50,045 nucleotides of DNA from Tissierellia bacterium. GTDB lineage: Bacteria; Bacillota; Clostridia; Tissierellales; Peptoniphilaceae. The translations under genes and the position numbers were made by a program. The notes beneath the pieces were generated by a model. That model saw nothing but the letters and a program-made list of their open reading frames with translations, did no database searches and had not been told where the DNA came from. The stretch covers positions 1 to 50,045 of the forward strand of contig JAAYEL010000031.1 of assembly GCA_012728755.1 (NCBI GenBank), given 5' to 3'. Shown piece after piece: positions 1-6,360 of this stretch. The stretch's first letter is position 1. Every line of letters starts with the position of its first letter.

Positions 1-20
1 ACTAAGGTACAATATTTAAT

Positions 21-138
21 ATATGGTGACGATAGCAAGAGAGATACACCTGTTCCCATCTCGAACACAGAAGTTAAGACTCTTAACGCTGATGGTACTT
101 GGGTGGCAACGCCCCGGGAGAGTAGGTAGTCGCCAAAT
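21..138 (+). rRNA. rrf: 5S ribosomal RNA
   Basis: The stretch carries the recognisable 5S blocks: GGTGACGATAGC near the 5' end, CACCTGTTCCCATCTCGAAC in loop B/C, then GATGGTACTTGGG and GGGAGAGTAGGT. The terminal stem pairs GGTGAC with GTCGCC. It is followed by a hairpin (143-165) and tRNA genes, the usual end of a Firmicutes rRNA operon, so 16S and 23S should lie to the left of the window. The exact ends are estimated to within a few bases. Confidence 0.95.
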
Positions 139-142
139 AAAT

Positions 143-170
143 AGACTATATTTTTAATATAGTCTTTATT
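143..170 (+). terminator. Hairpin between 5S rRNA and tRNA-Asn
   Basis: Arms AGACTATATT and AATATAGTCT form a 10-bp stem with a TTT loop, followed by a short T-rich tail that runs into the tRNA. It could be a weak terminator or a processing site between the 5S and the tRNAs. The tail is short, so read-through into the tRNAs is likely. Confidence 0.5.
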
Positions 171-244
171 CCTAGGTAGCTCAATGGTGGAGCACCCGGC
201 TGTTAACCGGTAGGTTGTGGGTTCGAGTCCCACCCTGGGAGCCA
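170..244 (+). tRNA. tRNA-Asn (GTT)
   Basis: Cloverleaf with 7-bp acceptor TCCTAGG/CCTGGGA (one G-T pair), anticodon GTT in CTGTTAACC, T-arm GGGTTCGAGTCCC, and an encoded CCA end. It lies directly downstream of the 5S gene. Confidence 0.97.
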
Positions 245-249
245 AATAT

Positions 250-338
250 GCCGGGGTGGCGGAACTGGCAGACGCACAGGACTTAAAATCCTGCGATCCT
301 TATAGATCGTACCGGTTCGATTCCGGTCCTCGGCACCA
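250..338 (+). tRNA. tRNA-Leu (TAA)
   Basis: Class II tRNA of about 89 nt. Acceptor GCCGGGG pairs with CCTCGGC, the anticodon TAA sits in ACTTAAAATCC, a long variable arm follows, the T-arm is CCGGTTCGATTCCGG and CCA is encoded. Confidence 0.97.
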
Positions 339-360
339 TATTTGGACTTTAATTTAATAA

Positions 361-437
<77 letters not shown>

Positions 438-446
438 AACAAAGAG

Positions 447-476
447 AGAACATTGAAATTTCAATGTTCTTTTTAT
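447..476 (+). terminator. Terminator of the rRNA/tRNA operon
   Basis: A 24-nt perfect palindrome (AGAACATTGAAA and its complement) is followed by TTTTTA. It closes the 5S/tRNA transcript. Confidence 0.85.
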
Positions 477-498
477 TTGTATTCATTATTAAACATAA

Positions 499-690
499 TT
501 TAAACATAACCGGAGGGGGACTTCAAATCCTGAGTTTCTAGTGGTTATTGAAAAAGGTCAGGTCCATTTTATAGAGCTAAAACCTGTTATATGTAAGAAA
601 CTTGAGAAAAGTCATGTACAGCTAGCTAAATTAGAACCTGATAAATTGAAGAATTTGACAAAAAGTCAGGCTATTCCAAGCTCTACGTAA
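499..690 (+). pseudogene. Gene remnant, open frame without a start
   Basis: A frame open from 499 to the TAA at 690 encodes about 56 residues of coding-like composition (includes VIEKGQVHFIELKP and SHVQLAKLEPDKLKNLTK). It has no ATG. A purine-rich GGAGGGGG at 512-519 lies 21 bases before a GTG at 541, too far for a normal ribosome binding site. The frame begins within the tRNA-fMet fragment. The family was not recognised. It may be the 3' end of a gene carried in or truncated by an element that inserted at the tRNA. A chance open frame is also possible at this length. Confidence 0.35.
505..532 (+). repeat. Partial, degenerate copy of tRNA-fMet
   Basis: CATAACCGGAGG followed after five bases by TTCAAATCCTG matches bases 395-425 of the adjacent tRNA-fMet (CATAACCCGGAGG ... 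TTCAAATCCTG), from the anticodon to the T-arm. The 3' acceptor part is missing, so this is not a functional tRNA. Such fragments next to a tRNA are typical scars of site-specific integration or of recombination. Which of these happened here is inference. Confidence 0.55.
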
Positions 691-706
691 CCAAAAATCA
701 TATAAA

Positions 707-735
707 AAAGAACGTTGAGATCAACGTTCTTTGGT
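707..735. terminator. Bidirectional terminator
   Basis: AAAGAACGTTGA and TCAACGTTCTTT form a 12-bp stem with a two-base nominal loop. A-rich flank on the left and T-rich on the right let it serve both strands, chiefly the minus-strand gene ending at 741. Confidence 0.75.
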
Positions 736-740
736 TTTGA

Positions 741-1298
741 TTATTTGGTAAAAGACTTTAATTCAGCTTCTACTTTTTCCATGAATAGGTGATTTTCTGA
801 TTTATTTACTGTATCTGTATAGATTATCTCACCTTTAGAGTTTATGCCAAATAGCGTCTGTTGTTGGTTTAATAGGGCTGGATAGTTATCAGGATAGGAT
901 TTTAAGTATAATACGAAAGTCGTATCTGATAGGTTGAAAAGTTTATTTGCATCTTTTCCATGTTCGCCAGCCAAGACTGCTATAATAATTTTGCTTTCTT
1001 TGTCAAAATGGCTCTTTATTGAGTCTTTAACTTCGACCTCATAGATATCAAATGCCAATATTAAGGGATTTCCATCTAGTCCTTTGCCTGCATTTAGATC
1101 TTTAGTTTCAATTTTCTTAATATGATTAGATACTACAATATCGTCAGCTGCTTTACGCATGTCGTTGACACTGGCATAATATGTAAATTGGGGATTAAAT
1201 CCTTCATTGACAGTAGGTTTATTTGATAATAGGTAAAATGCTAATATGATGATAATTAATGATATTGCTAGTACTAAAATTTTCTTGTTTTTTATCAT
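741..1298 (-). CDS. Membrane-anchored protein of unknown function
   Basis: 185 residues. The start chosen is the ATG at 1298, preceded by AAAGGAG with good spacing. A longer upstream frame exists but has no ribosome binding site and a different composition. One N-terminal hydrophobic segment (about residues 5-25, ILVLAISLIIIILAFYLL) suggests an uncleaved signal anchor, with the remaining 160 residues outside the cell. No known domain or catalytic motif was recognised. It stands alone between two terminators and is convergent to the tRNA cluster. Confidence 0.8.
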   Translation of the reverse strand: MIKNKKILVLAISLIIIILAFYLLSNKPTVNEGFNPQFTYYASVNDMRKAADDIVVSNHIKKIETKDLNAGKGLDGNPLILAFDIYEVEVKDSIKSHFDKESKIIIAVLAGEHGKDANKLFNLSDTTFVLYLKSYPDNYPALLNQQQTLFGINSKGEIIYTDTVNKSENHLFMEKVEAELKSFTK

Positions 1299-1423
1299 GT
1301 TATACTCCTTTAGATTGTGATCAATTCTATTATATATTTTACAAAGCAAAAAATCAATAAATAAACAATTGAATATGTGTATCATCTATGGTAGGATGAT
1401 ATTAAGTTAATAAAGGAGTAGGT

Positions 1424-1828
1424 ATGAATAAATTTAAAGTAAATCTGAAGAAAATCTCAAAGATAGTTTTGATTGGAGCGGTGGTAATTGCATTAGTGAT
1501 TATGGCGTTACAGTGGAACTATAGAAGAAAGGTTGAGAAGGCTGAGTCGGATACAAGGACTTTTGTTAATGAGAATATTGATGAATTTAATGCTTTTATT
1601 AATAATAAGGAATATAAAAAAGCTGAGGCTGAGTTTAAGGGTGTTAAGAGATATATTGATGGTTATGATCCGCTTGTGGTTAGATTTAGTATGGCCGGCT
1701 TTGGTTTATCGATATCTGGTACAAGTGTTGGTTTTTTGTATACTGAAGATATTAACGGAGTAAATAAAGGCTTTGAGTTAGAAAAACTAGAAAATGATAA
1801 TTGGTATTTATATAAGGATAGTAATTAA
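1424..1828 (+). CDS. Small single-pass membrane protein, unknown
   Basis: 134 residues, start ATG preceded by AAAGGAGTAGGT. A transmembrane segment lies at about residues 14-31 (VLIGAVVIALVIMAL), followed by a charged, partly helical region (35-70) and a C-terminal globular portion. No family was recognised. It is monocistronic, divergent from the gene at 741-1298, and ends at a clear terminator. The extracellular part might resemble small anchored proteins with a ligand-binding fold, but there is no motif to support a function. Confidence 0.78.
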   Translation: MNKFKVNLKKISKIVLIGAVVIALVIMALQWNYRRKVEKAESDTRTFVNENIDEFNAFINNKEYKKAEAEFKGVKRYIDGYDPLVVRFSMAGFGLSISGTSVGFLYTEDINGVNKGFELEKLENDNWYLYKDSN

Positions 1829-1832
1829 AAAA

Positions 1833-1868
1833 CTGTGTCGAAGTCTTGGACTCGACACAGCTTTTTTT
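1833..1868. terminator. Bidirectional terminator
   Basis: CTGTGTCGA and TCGACACAG (1833-1841 and 1852-1860) form the stem, with CTTTTTTT on the right and AAAAAA on the left. It serves the convergent genes ending at 1828 and 1867. Confidence 0.85.
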
Positions 1869-2715
1869 ATACATAAATATAGATTGATAGAAACATTAGT
1901 ATCGCGCCACCTAGGACAAATAGATGCCAGTAGACATGGGCGAAGTTAAGTGTTTTGTGTTTGTAAAAATATACTCCTGCAGTATAGGATAGACCTCCTA
2001 ATGCTAGCATGATGATACCATTTAGTGGAACTGATTTAATCATGTTTGGCATGATTAGCACGCATAGCCATCCCATTATTAAGTATATGGCCGTTCCAAT
2101 TTTCTTTGATTTTTCAAAGAAAAATATTTTTAGAAGTATCCCTGCTATAGCTAGTCCCCAAATTGCTGCAAAGAATATATTGCCTGTTTGGTTATTTAGA
2201 GATATTAATAGATAGGGCGTATATGTGCCCGCTATTAGTAGGAATATCGATGAATGGTCGATAACTCTAAATACTGATCTAGCTTTTGTAAAGATTAGGC
2301 TATGGTACAGAGTTGATGCAAGAAATAGCGCTACTATCGATGCACTGTAGATTGAATATGCTAGGTATTCCTTTGGTGTCTGCGCCTTAATTAGTAGAAG
2401 CACGATAGCTACTATTCCTAAGATAGCTCCAAGTCCATGAGTGATAGCATTCCAAATCTCTGTTAATAAGTTTATCCTTTTTTCTCTATTAAAAGTAACT
2501 ATACTTTGTACGAACTGGTTGGTACTTTCCACATATTTTGATTGTGAAATGTACTTGTTGATTCTATTAAATTCTTCTTTGGCTTCAGCATATTCTGCTT
2601 TAGCATGTGATAAATTTTGCGTGGCTATTTTGACTCTTTCTTTTGATTGTTCATATTCTTCGATGACTTTTTCATCATCTAAGTAACTATCATTTAAATC
2701 AATAATATTATTCAT
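1867..2715 (-). CDS. Hemolysin III / PAQR-family membrane protein with N-terminal coiled-coil extension
   Basis: 282 residues. Residues about 82-282 are a seven-helix hemolysin III (YqfA/PAQR) domain, with the family signatures EIWNAITHGLGA, STLYHS, IDHSSIFLLIAGTYTP and HVYWHLFVLGG. These hold the conserved histidines thought to bind metal in this hydrolase superfamily. The family is usually a little over 200 residues. Here an extra 80 residues precede it, charged and strongly helical, predicted to be a coiled coil on the cytoplasmic side. The start ATG has AAGGGGTGG ahead of it, so the extension looks real. The true activity of bacterial members is poorly known. Confidence 0.9.
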   Translation of the reverse strand: MNNIIDLNDSYLDDEKVIEEYEQSKERVKIATQNLSHAKAEYAEAKEEFNRINKYISQSKYVESTNQFVQSIVTFNREKRINLLTEIWNAITHGLGAILGIVAIVLLLIKAQTPKEYLAYSIYSASIVALFLASTLYHSLIFTKARSVFRVIDHSSIFLLIAGTYTPYLLISLNNQTGNIFFAAIWGLAIAGILLKIFFFEKSKKIGTAIYLIMGWLCVLIMPNMIKSVPLNGIIMLALGGLSYTAGVYFYKHKTLNFAHVYWHLFVLGGAILMFLSIYIYV

Positions 2716-2735
2716 TTTGCCACCCCTTTACTATA

Positions 2736-3935
2736 TTATTTGTCGTGAAACATCTTATCTGTATCTACTTCCATAAAATGTGAGTCTAGTGCTATTCTTT
2801 GCGTCACATCATGCTTTATTATTTTGTAAACAGCTGCAGCAAGAGGAACACATAGGATCATGCCTATAGGACCTGCTATAGCACCACCGGCTATTACTGC
2901 AACAAATACCCACATACCAGGAAGTCCTATTGAGTTACCAACTATTTTTGGATAGATTAGATCTCCTTCTAGTTGTTGTACTACGATTAGTAGCACAAGG
3001 AATAACCAGGCTTGTTGTAGATTTACAGCAGCAATCATTAAAAATCCTACTGCGCCACCTATAAAGGCTCCAAGCATCGGAATAAGTGCAGTAACCATAA
3101 CAACTATACCAATAGTTAGAGCATATGGCATCCTAAATATTAATAGAACAACAAATAGCAATGCTCCAATGATAAAGGCGCTTAATAGCTGACCCTTGAA
3201 AAAATTAGAATAAGTATCATCTAGTATATTTAAGAAATATACTAGTCTATGTCTATGTTTTTCTTCAATATAGGCTTCAGTAAGACTATCCATTTGTAGC
3301 TTAAGTTTTTCTTTATCAAATAAGGTATAAATCGTAAATATCAACGCTGTAAATACTGATATGACTAAGCCTAATATATTGTTTAATAAGCTAAAAGTCG
3401 ATCCTATAACCCCACCAATACCGCTTTTTATAACATCCCATGCTCTTGTAGCGTATTGTTGCCAATTGACATCCATATTTTCTACTCTTGTTCTAATCTG
3501 ATTAGCCCATTCAAAATCCTCAGTTACCCTTAAAAACCATGCTTGCAATCTTTCCGCTAAGCTTGGTATGTTTTCACCAATAACCATGATAGATTTATAT
3601 ATCTGTGGCAACACCAGGTAAAATACCAACGCAATTATGGCTAGTATGACTATCAATGATAAAAATACACACACCGGTCTTTTAATTTTTTGAACTATAG
3701 GTTTTTTGCTATTTGGAAAAAATGCCTTTTCCATCGGTCTTAATAGTAGGTTCCAAATGTATGCTAAGCCAAGTCCAAATAAAAATGGCAAAGATACATT
3801 AAAAGCGGACTTAATAAAGTCTAGTACTTTTGTAAAATGCAATACTACTAAAAGTGCTATAGCTACTATAATGACGCGAAATATAAAGTTTCTCCTACTA
3901 TTTTTTTCAATTCTAGTACTTAAGTTATCATTCAT
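2736..3935 (-). CDS. AI-2E family permease
   Basis: 399 residues with about eight membrane segments in the AI-2E/YdiK-PerM-YtvI arrangement: two N-terminal helices, a soluble loop (about 105-190), then the conserved C-terminal block with PMLGAFIGGAVGF, QQLEGDLIYPKIVG and AGPIGMILCVPLAA. Members of this family are membrane exporters or ion antiporters; the autoinducer-2 link holds only for a few. GGAAAGGG lies before the ATG. The M18 peptidase gene is 25 bases upstream on the same strand, so the two are probably co-transcribed. A half-length relative lies at 11856-12359. Confidence 0.93.
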   Translation of the reverse strand: MNDNLSTRIEKNSRRNFIFRVIIVAIALLVVLHFTKVLDFIKSAFNVSLPFLFGLGLAYIWNLLLRPMEKAFFPNSKKPIVQKIKRPVCVFLSLIVILAIIALVFYLVLPQIYKSIMVIGENIPSLAERLQAWFLRVTEDFEWANQIRTRVENMDVNWQQYATRAWDVIKSGIGGVIGSTFSLLNNILGLVISVFTALIFTIYTLFDKEKLKLQMDSLTEAYIEEKHRHRLVYFLNILDDTYSNFFKGQLLSAFIIGALLFVVLLIFRMPYALTIGIVVMVTALIPMLGAFIGGAVGFLMIAAVNLQQAWLFLVLLIVVQQLEGDLIYPKIVGNSIGLPGMWVFVAVIAGGAIAGPIGMILCVPLAAAVYKIIKHDVTQRIALDSHFMEVDTDKMFHDK

Positions 3936-3960
3936 ATTCGCCCTTTCCTTTCCTAAAGAA

Positions 3961-5358
3961 TTAACTTAGGAATGCTTTATAAGATTTTTTAGTCATATAG
4001 GCATCTGCTTTGGAAACTAGTTCAACAGGAGCATGCATTGATAGCATAGGTGTACCCATATCTACCACTTCAGCGCCATATTCAGCTAGGATGTATGCGA
4101 TAGTGCCGCCACCACCTTGATCAACTTTTCCTAATTCGCCTGTTTGCCATATGATATTATGTTTTTTGAAAATTTCTCTAACTTCTTGTAAGAATTCAGC
4201 ATTTGCATCATTTGATCCGCCCTTACCACGAACTCCTGTATATTTAGCCATAGCTACCCCATAGCCCATTTTTGCAGAGTTTAGTGGTTCTGATACTTCT
4301 TTATGATCTGGGTCAAGTGCTACGGTAACATCAGCAGAAAGAACTTTTGAATTTCTCAATGCTCTACGTACACTAATCTCTGAATAATTTCCATTAGCGT
4401 TGAAAATCTCAGCTACTGCATCTTCAAAAAAGTGAGAACTCATTGAAGCATTACCTACAGAACCGATTTCTTCTTTATCTACTATTAGAGCAACAGCCGT
4501 CCTTTGAGGGTTTTCTACTTCCAAGATAGCTTCAAGGTTTGCATAAGAACATACTCTATCGTCATGTCCATGACCAGCTATTAAGGATCTATCAAATCCA
4601 ACGTCTCTTGCTTTTGCACTTGGTACGACTTCGATCTCTGCTATTTGGAAATCTTCTTCTATAATTCCATATTTTTCATACAGATATTTAAGAATTAGCT
4701 TTTTGATAGGTGATTTGTCAGCATTTTCTTCATCGATGCCAAAGCTTGAATGCCCAACAACAACGTTTAGTTGTTCACCTTCTATTCCTTCTCCTAGTTT
4801 CTTTTGGTTTTGATCTGCTCCTAGATGTGGAAGTAAATCGTTTATGAAAAATACAGGGTCAGAATCATCTTCACCTATTCTTAATTCTATTTTTTCCCCT
4901 TTTTGATTGTAAATAACACCATGGATAGCTAATTGAATAGTAGGCCATTGGTACTTTCTGATACCACCGTAATAATGCGTCTTTAGAAGAGCTAATTCAC
5001 TGTCTTCATAAAGAGGATTTTGCTTTAGGTCAAGTCTTGGCACATCAATATGTGAACCTACTATGTTCATGCCTTCTTCAAGATTTTCACCTATAACAAA
5101 TAGTGCTGCTGATTTACCTTTATTATTTAGGTAGATTTTGTCACCCTTTTTTATTGGACTTTTTATTGCTTCCTCAAGTGATACAAAACCATGCTTTTGC
5201 GCTTCTCTTACTATATAAGTCGTAGCTTCTCTTTCAGTTTTTGCTTCATCAAGGAAGTTTTTATATCTATCTGAATATTCGTGAAGCTCTTTAAACTCAT
5301 TTTGATCTATTTGTTGCCAAACAGATTTCTTTTTCATTTCTAAATCTTTATAATCCAT
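3961..5358 (-). CDS. M18 family aminopeptidase
   Basis: 465 residues, the usual length for bacterial M18 (aspartyl aminopeptidase-like) enzymes. Metal ligands of the di-zinc site are visible in SHIDVPRLD, GHGHDDRVCSYANLEA, DKEEIGSVG (with the catalytic Glu), the ALDPDH block, and SMHAPVEL near the C-terminus. It removes N-terminal residues, preferably acidic, from peptides in the cytoplasm and is consistent with a peptide- and amino-acid-fermenting anaerobe. The start has GGAGGAATT before the ATG. It leads a two-gene unit with the AI-2E permease. Confidence 0.96.
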   Translation of the reverse strand: MDYKDLEMKKKSVWQQIDQNEFKELHEYSDRYKNFLDEAKTEREATTYIVREAQKHGFVSLEEAIKSPIKKGDKIYLNNKGKSAALFVIGENLEEGMNIVGSHIDVPRLDLKQNPLYEDSELALLKTHYYGGIRKYQWPTIQLAIHGVIYNQKGEKIELRIGEDDSDPVFFINDLLPHLGADQNQKKLGEGIEGEQLNVVVGHSSFGIDEENADKSPIKKLILKYLYEKYGIIEEDFQIAEIEVVPSAKARDVGFDRSLIAGHGHDDRVCSYANLEAILEVENPQRTAVALIVDKEEIGSVGNASMSSHFFEDAVAEIFNANGNYSEISVRRALRNSKVLSADVTVALDPDHKEVSEPLNSAKMGYGVAMAKYTGVRGKGGSNDANAEFLQEVREIFKKHNIIWQTGELGKVDQGGGGTIAYILAEYGAEVVDMGTPMLSMHAPVELVSKADAYMTKKSYKAFLS

Positions 5359-5478
5359 AATTCCTCCATTTCACAATTTGAATATATTTAATTGTATCAC
5401 AAATTGGTAAAATCCGTACTATCTGGGTATCTAATAATAGCGATTGAAATGATTTTCATTCGTTTTTTAGGAGGAATG

Positions 5479-5841
5479 ATGAGTAGAGTTGTATATAATG
5501 TTTTGGGGTTAGTGTTTTTTTCTTTAGGTGCGATAGGGGCGTTTTTGCCAGTGCTTCCTACCGTTCCATTTTTATTGCTATCATCTTATTTTTTTTCTAG
5601 AGGTTCTAAGAGATTCGATGCCTGGTTTAAGAGCACAAAACTATATGATACTTATCTGGAAGGCATGATGGAAAGCCATCAAATGACTCTTAAAAGAAAG
5701 CTTTCAATACTTTTGCCGGTATCAGCTTTACTGATATTTTTCTTCATTATTTTGGATCATCCTGTAGTAAGAGGGATCATTGTGATAGCTTTTGTATCAA
5801 AGTATCTTTACTTTTTCTTTAAAATCAAAACTATAAAATAG
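5479..5841 (+). CDS. DUF454 (YbaN-like) inner-membrane protein
   Basis: 120 residues from the ATG at 5479, chosen because AGGAGG sits four bases upstream. A frame open further upstream (from 5392) lacks a ribosome binding site. The family signature GAIGAFLPVLPTVPFLLLSS is present near the N-terminus, followed by FSRGSKRFDAWF, then two further hydrophobic segments. The role of DUF454 proteins is unknown. The partly symmetrical AATGATTTTCATT just upstream (about 5446-5460) is a weak match to a Fur-type operator core. Confidence 0.88.
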   Translation: MSRVVYNVLGLVFFSLGAIGAFLPVLPTVPFLLLSSYFFSRGSKRFDAWFKSTKLYDTYLEGMMESHQMTLKRKLSILLPVSALLIFFFIILDHPVVRGIIVIAFVSKYLYFFFKIKTIK

Positions 5842-5856
5842 TTAATATATTCGCTA

Positions 5857-5884
5857 TGGACAGTTTGTATATCAATGATATAAT
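5857..5884 (+). promoter_or_regulatory. Sigma-A promoter for the Sm-like gene
   Basis: TGGACA (5857-5862), 16-bp spacer, TATAAT (5879-5884). The start would fall near 5891, about 17 bases before the ATG at 5908, giving a very short leader that carries AGGGGGAG. Confidence 0.75.
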
Positions 5885-5907
5885 ATATGTATAGATAGGG
5901 GGAGAAT

Positions 5908-6117
5908 ATGAAATTAGATAAAGAGTTTTTGAAGAATTTTGAAAATCAAGTGGTGAAAGTAAGCTTGATTAATGGTAACTATATTAGGGGTAATTATCGT
6001 GGATATGAAGAAAAAGACGGTGTTATTTCCGTAATCGTTGAGTCTGTTACTTACAAATTTCAGGTAGATGATAAGGATATAACTGGGATTGAAAAGGTAT
6101 CAGTAAGTATTTGGTAA
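5908..6117 (+). CDS. Small Sm-like (LSm/Hfq-type fold) protein, putative
   Basis: 69 residues, ATG preceded by AGGGGGAGAAT. After an acidic/basic N-terminal helix (LDKEFLKNFENQ) comes a pattern that resembles the Sm fold: VVKVSLINGNYIRGNYRGYE (Sm1-like, with the conserved N-G turn and GxxxG spacing), then VISVIVESVTYKF and DDKDITGIEKV (Sm2-like). Hfq has the same order of helix, strand with NG, and final strand. This is recognised by pattern only. It could instead be another small SH3-like barrel. It has its own promoter and is monocistronic. Confidence 0.72.
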   Translation: MKLDKEFLKNFENQVVKVSLINGNYIRGNYRGYEEKDGVISVIVESVTYKFQVDDKDITGIEKVSVSIW

Positions 6118-6118
6118 T

Positions 6119-6142
6119 AAAAGGGAGATTCCTTTTTTTTAA
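6119..6142 (+). terminator. Weak terminator
   Basis: AAAAGG and CCTTTT around a GAGATT loop, followed by a run of T. The stem is short. Confidence 0.45.
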
Positions 6143-6253
6143 CAATTTTTTTGCAAAGGATATCATAAACAATTGTCAACTAATTACTATTTTAATAAAA
6201 TTTATTAGTCTTGAGTAAAAACATAGAAAGTTATAGAAAAATGATAGAATTAT

Positions 6254-6282
6254 TTGAAACTATAGCATTTAAGTTATATAAT
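6254..6282 (+). promoter_or_regulatory. Promoter of the EF-G-like gene
   Basis: TTGAAA (6254-6259), 17-bp spacer, TATAAT (6277-6282). Transcription would start near 6289, leaving a leader of about 70 bases with two head-to-tail copies of TTTACATAAA (6328-6347) just before the AGGGGGAAC ribosome binding site. Confidence 0.8.
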
Positions 6283-6360
6283 TATTAGGTAGTGTTAATA
6301 AAGGATTTTTCTTTAAGAAGGAAAACATTTACATAAATTTACATAAACTAGGGGGAACTA

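Noticed and set aside
511-540. tRNA-Sec anticodon arm (GGACTTCAAATCC-like)
   Set aside because: The loop resembles tRNA-Sec, but there is no T-arm, acceptor stem or CCA; the match to tRNA-fMet is longer.
5440-5465. Fur box before the DUF454 gene
   Set aside because: AATGAT and TCATT match the core, but only about 11 of 19 positions agree and it lies too close to the ribosome binding site to call.
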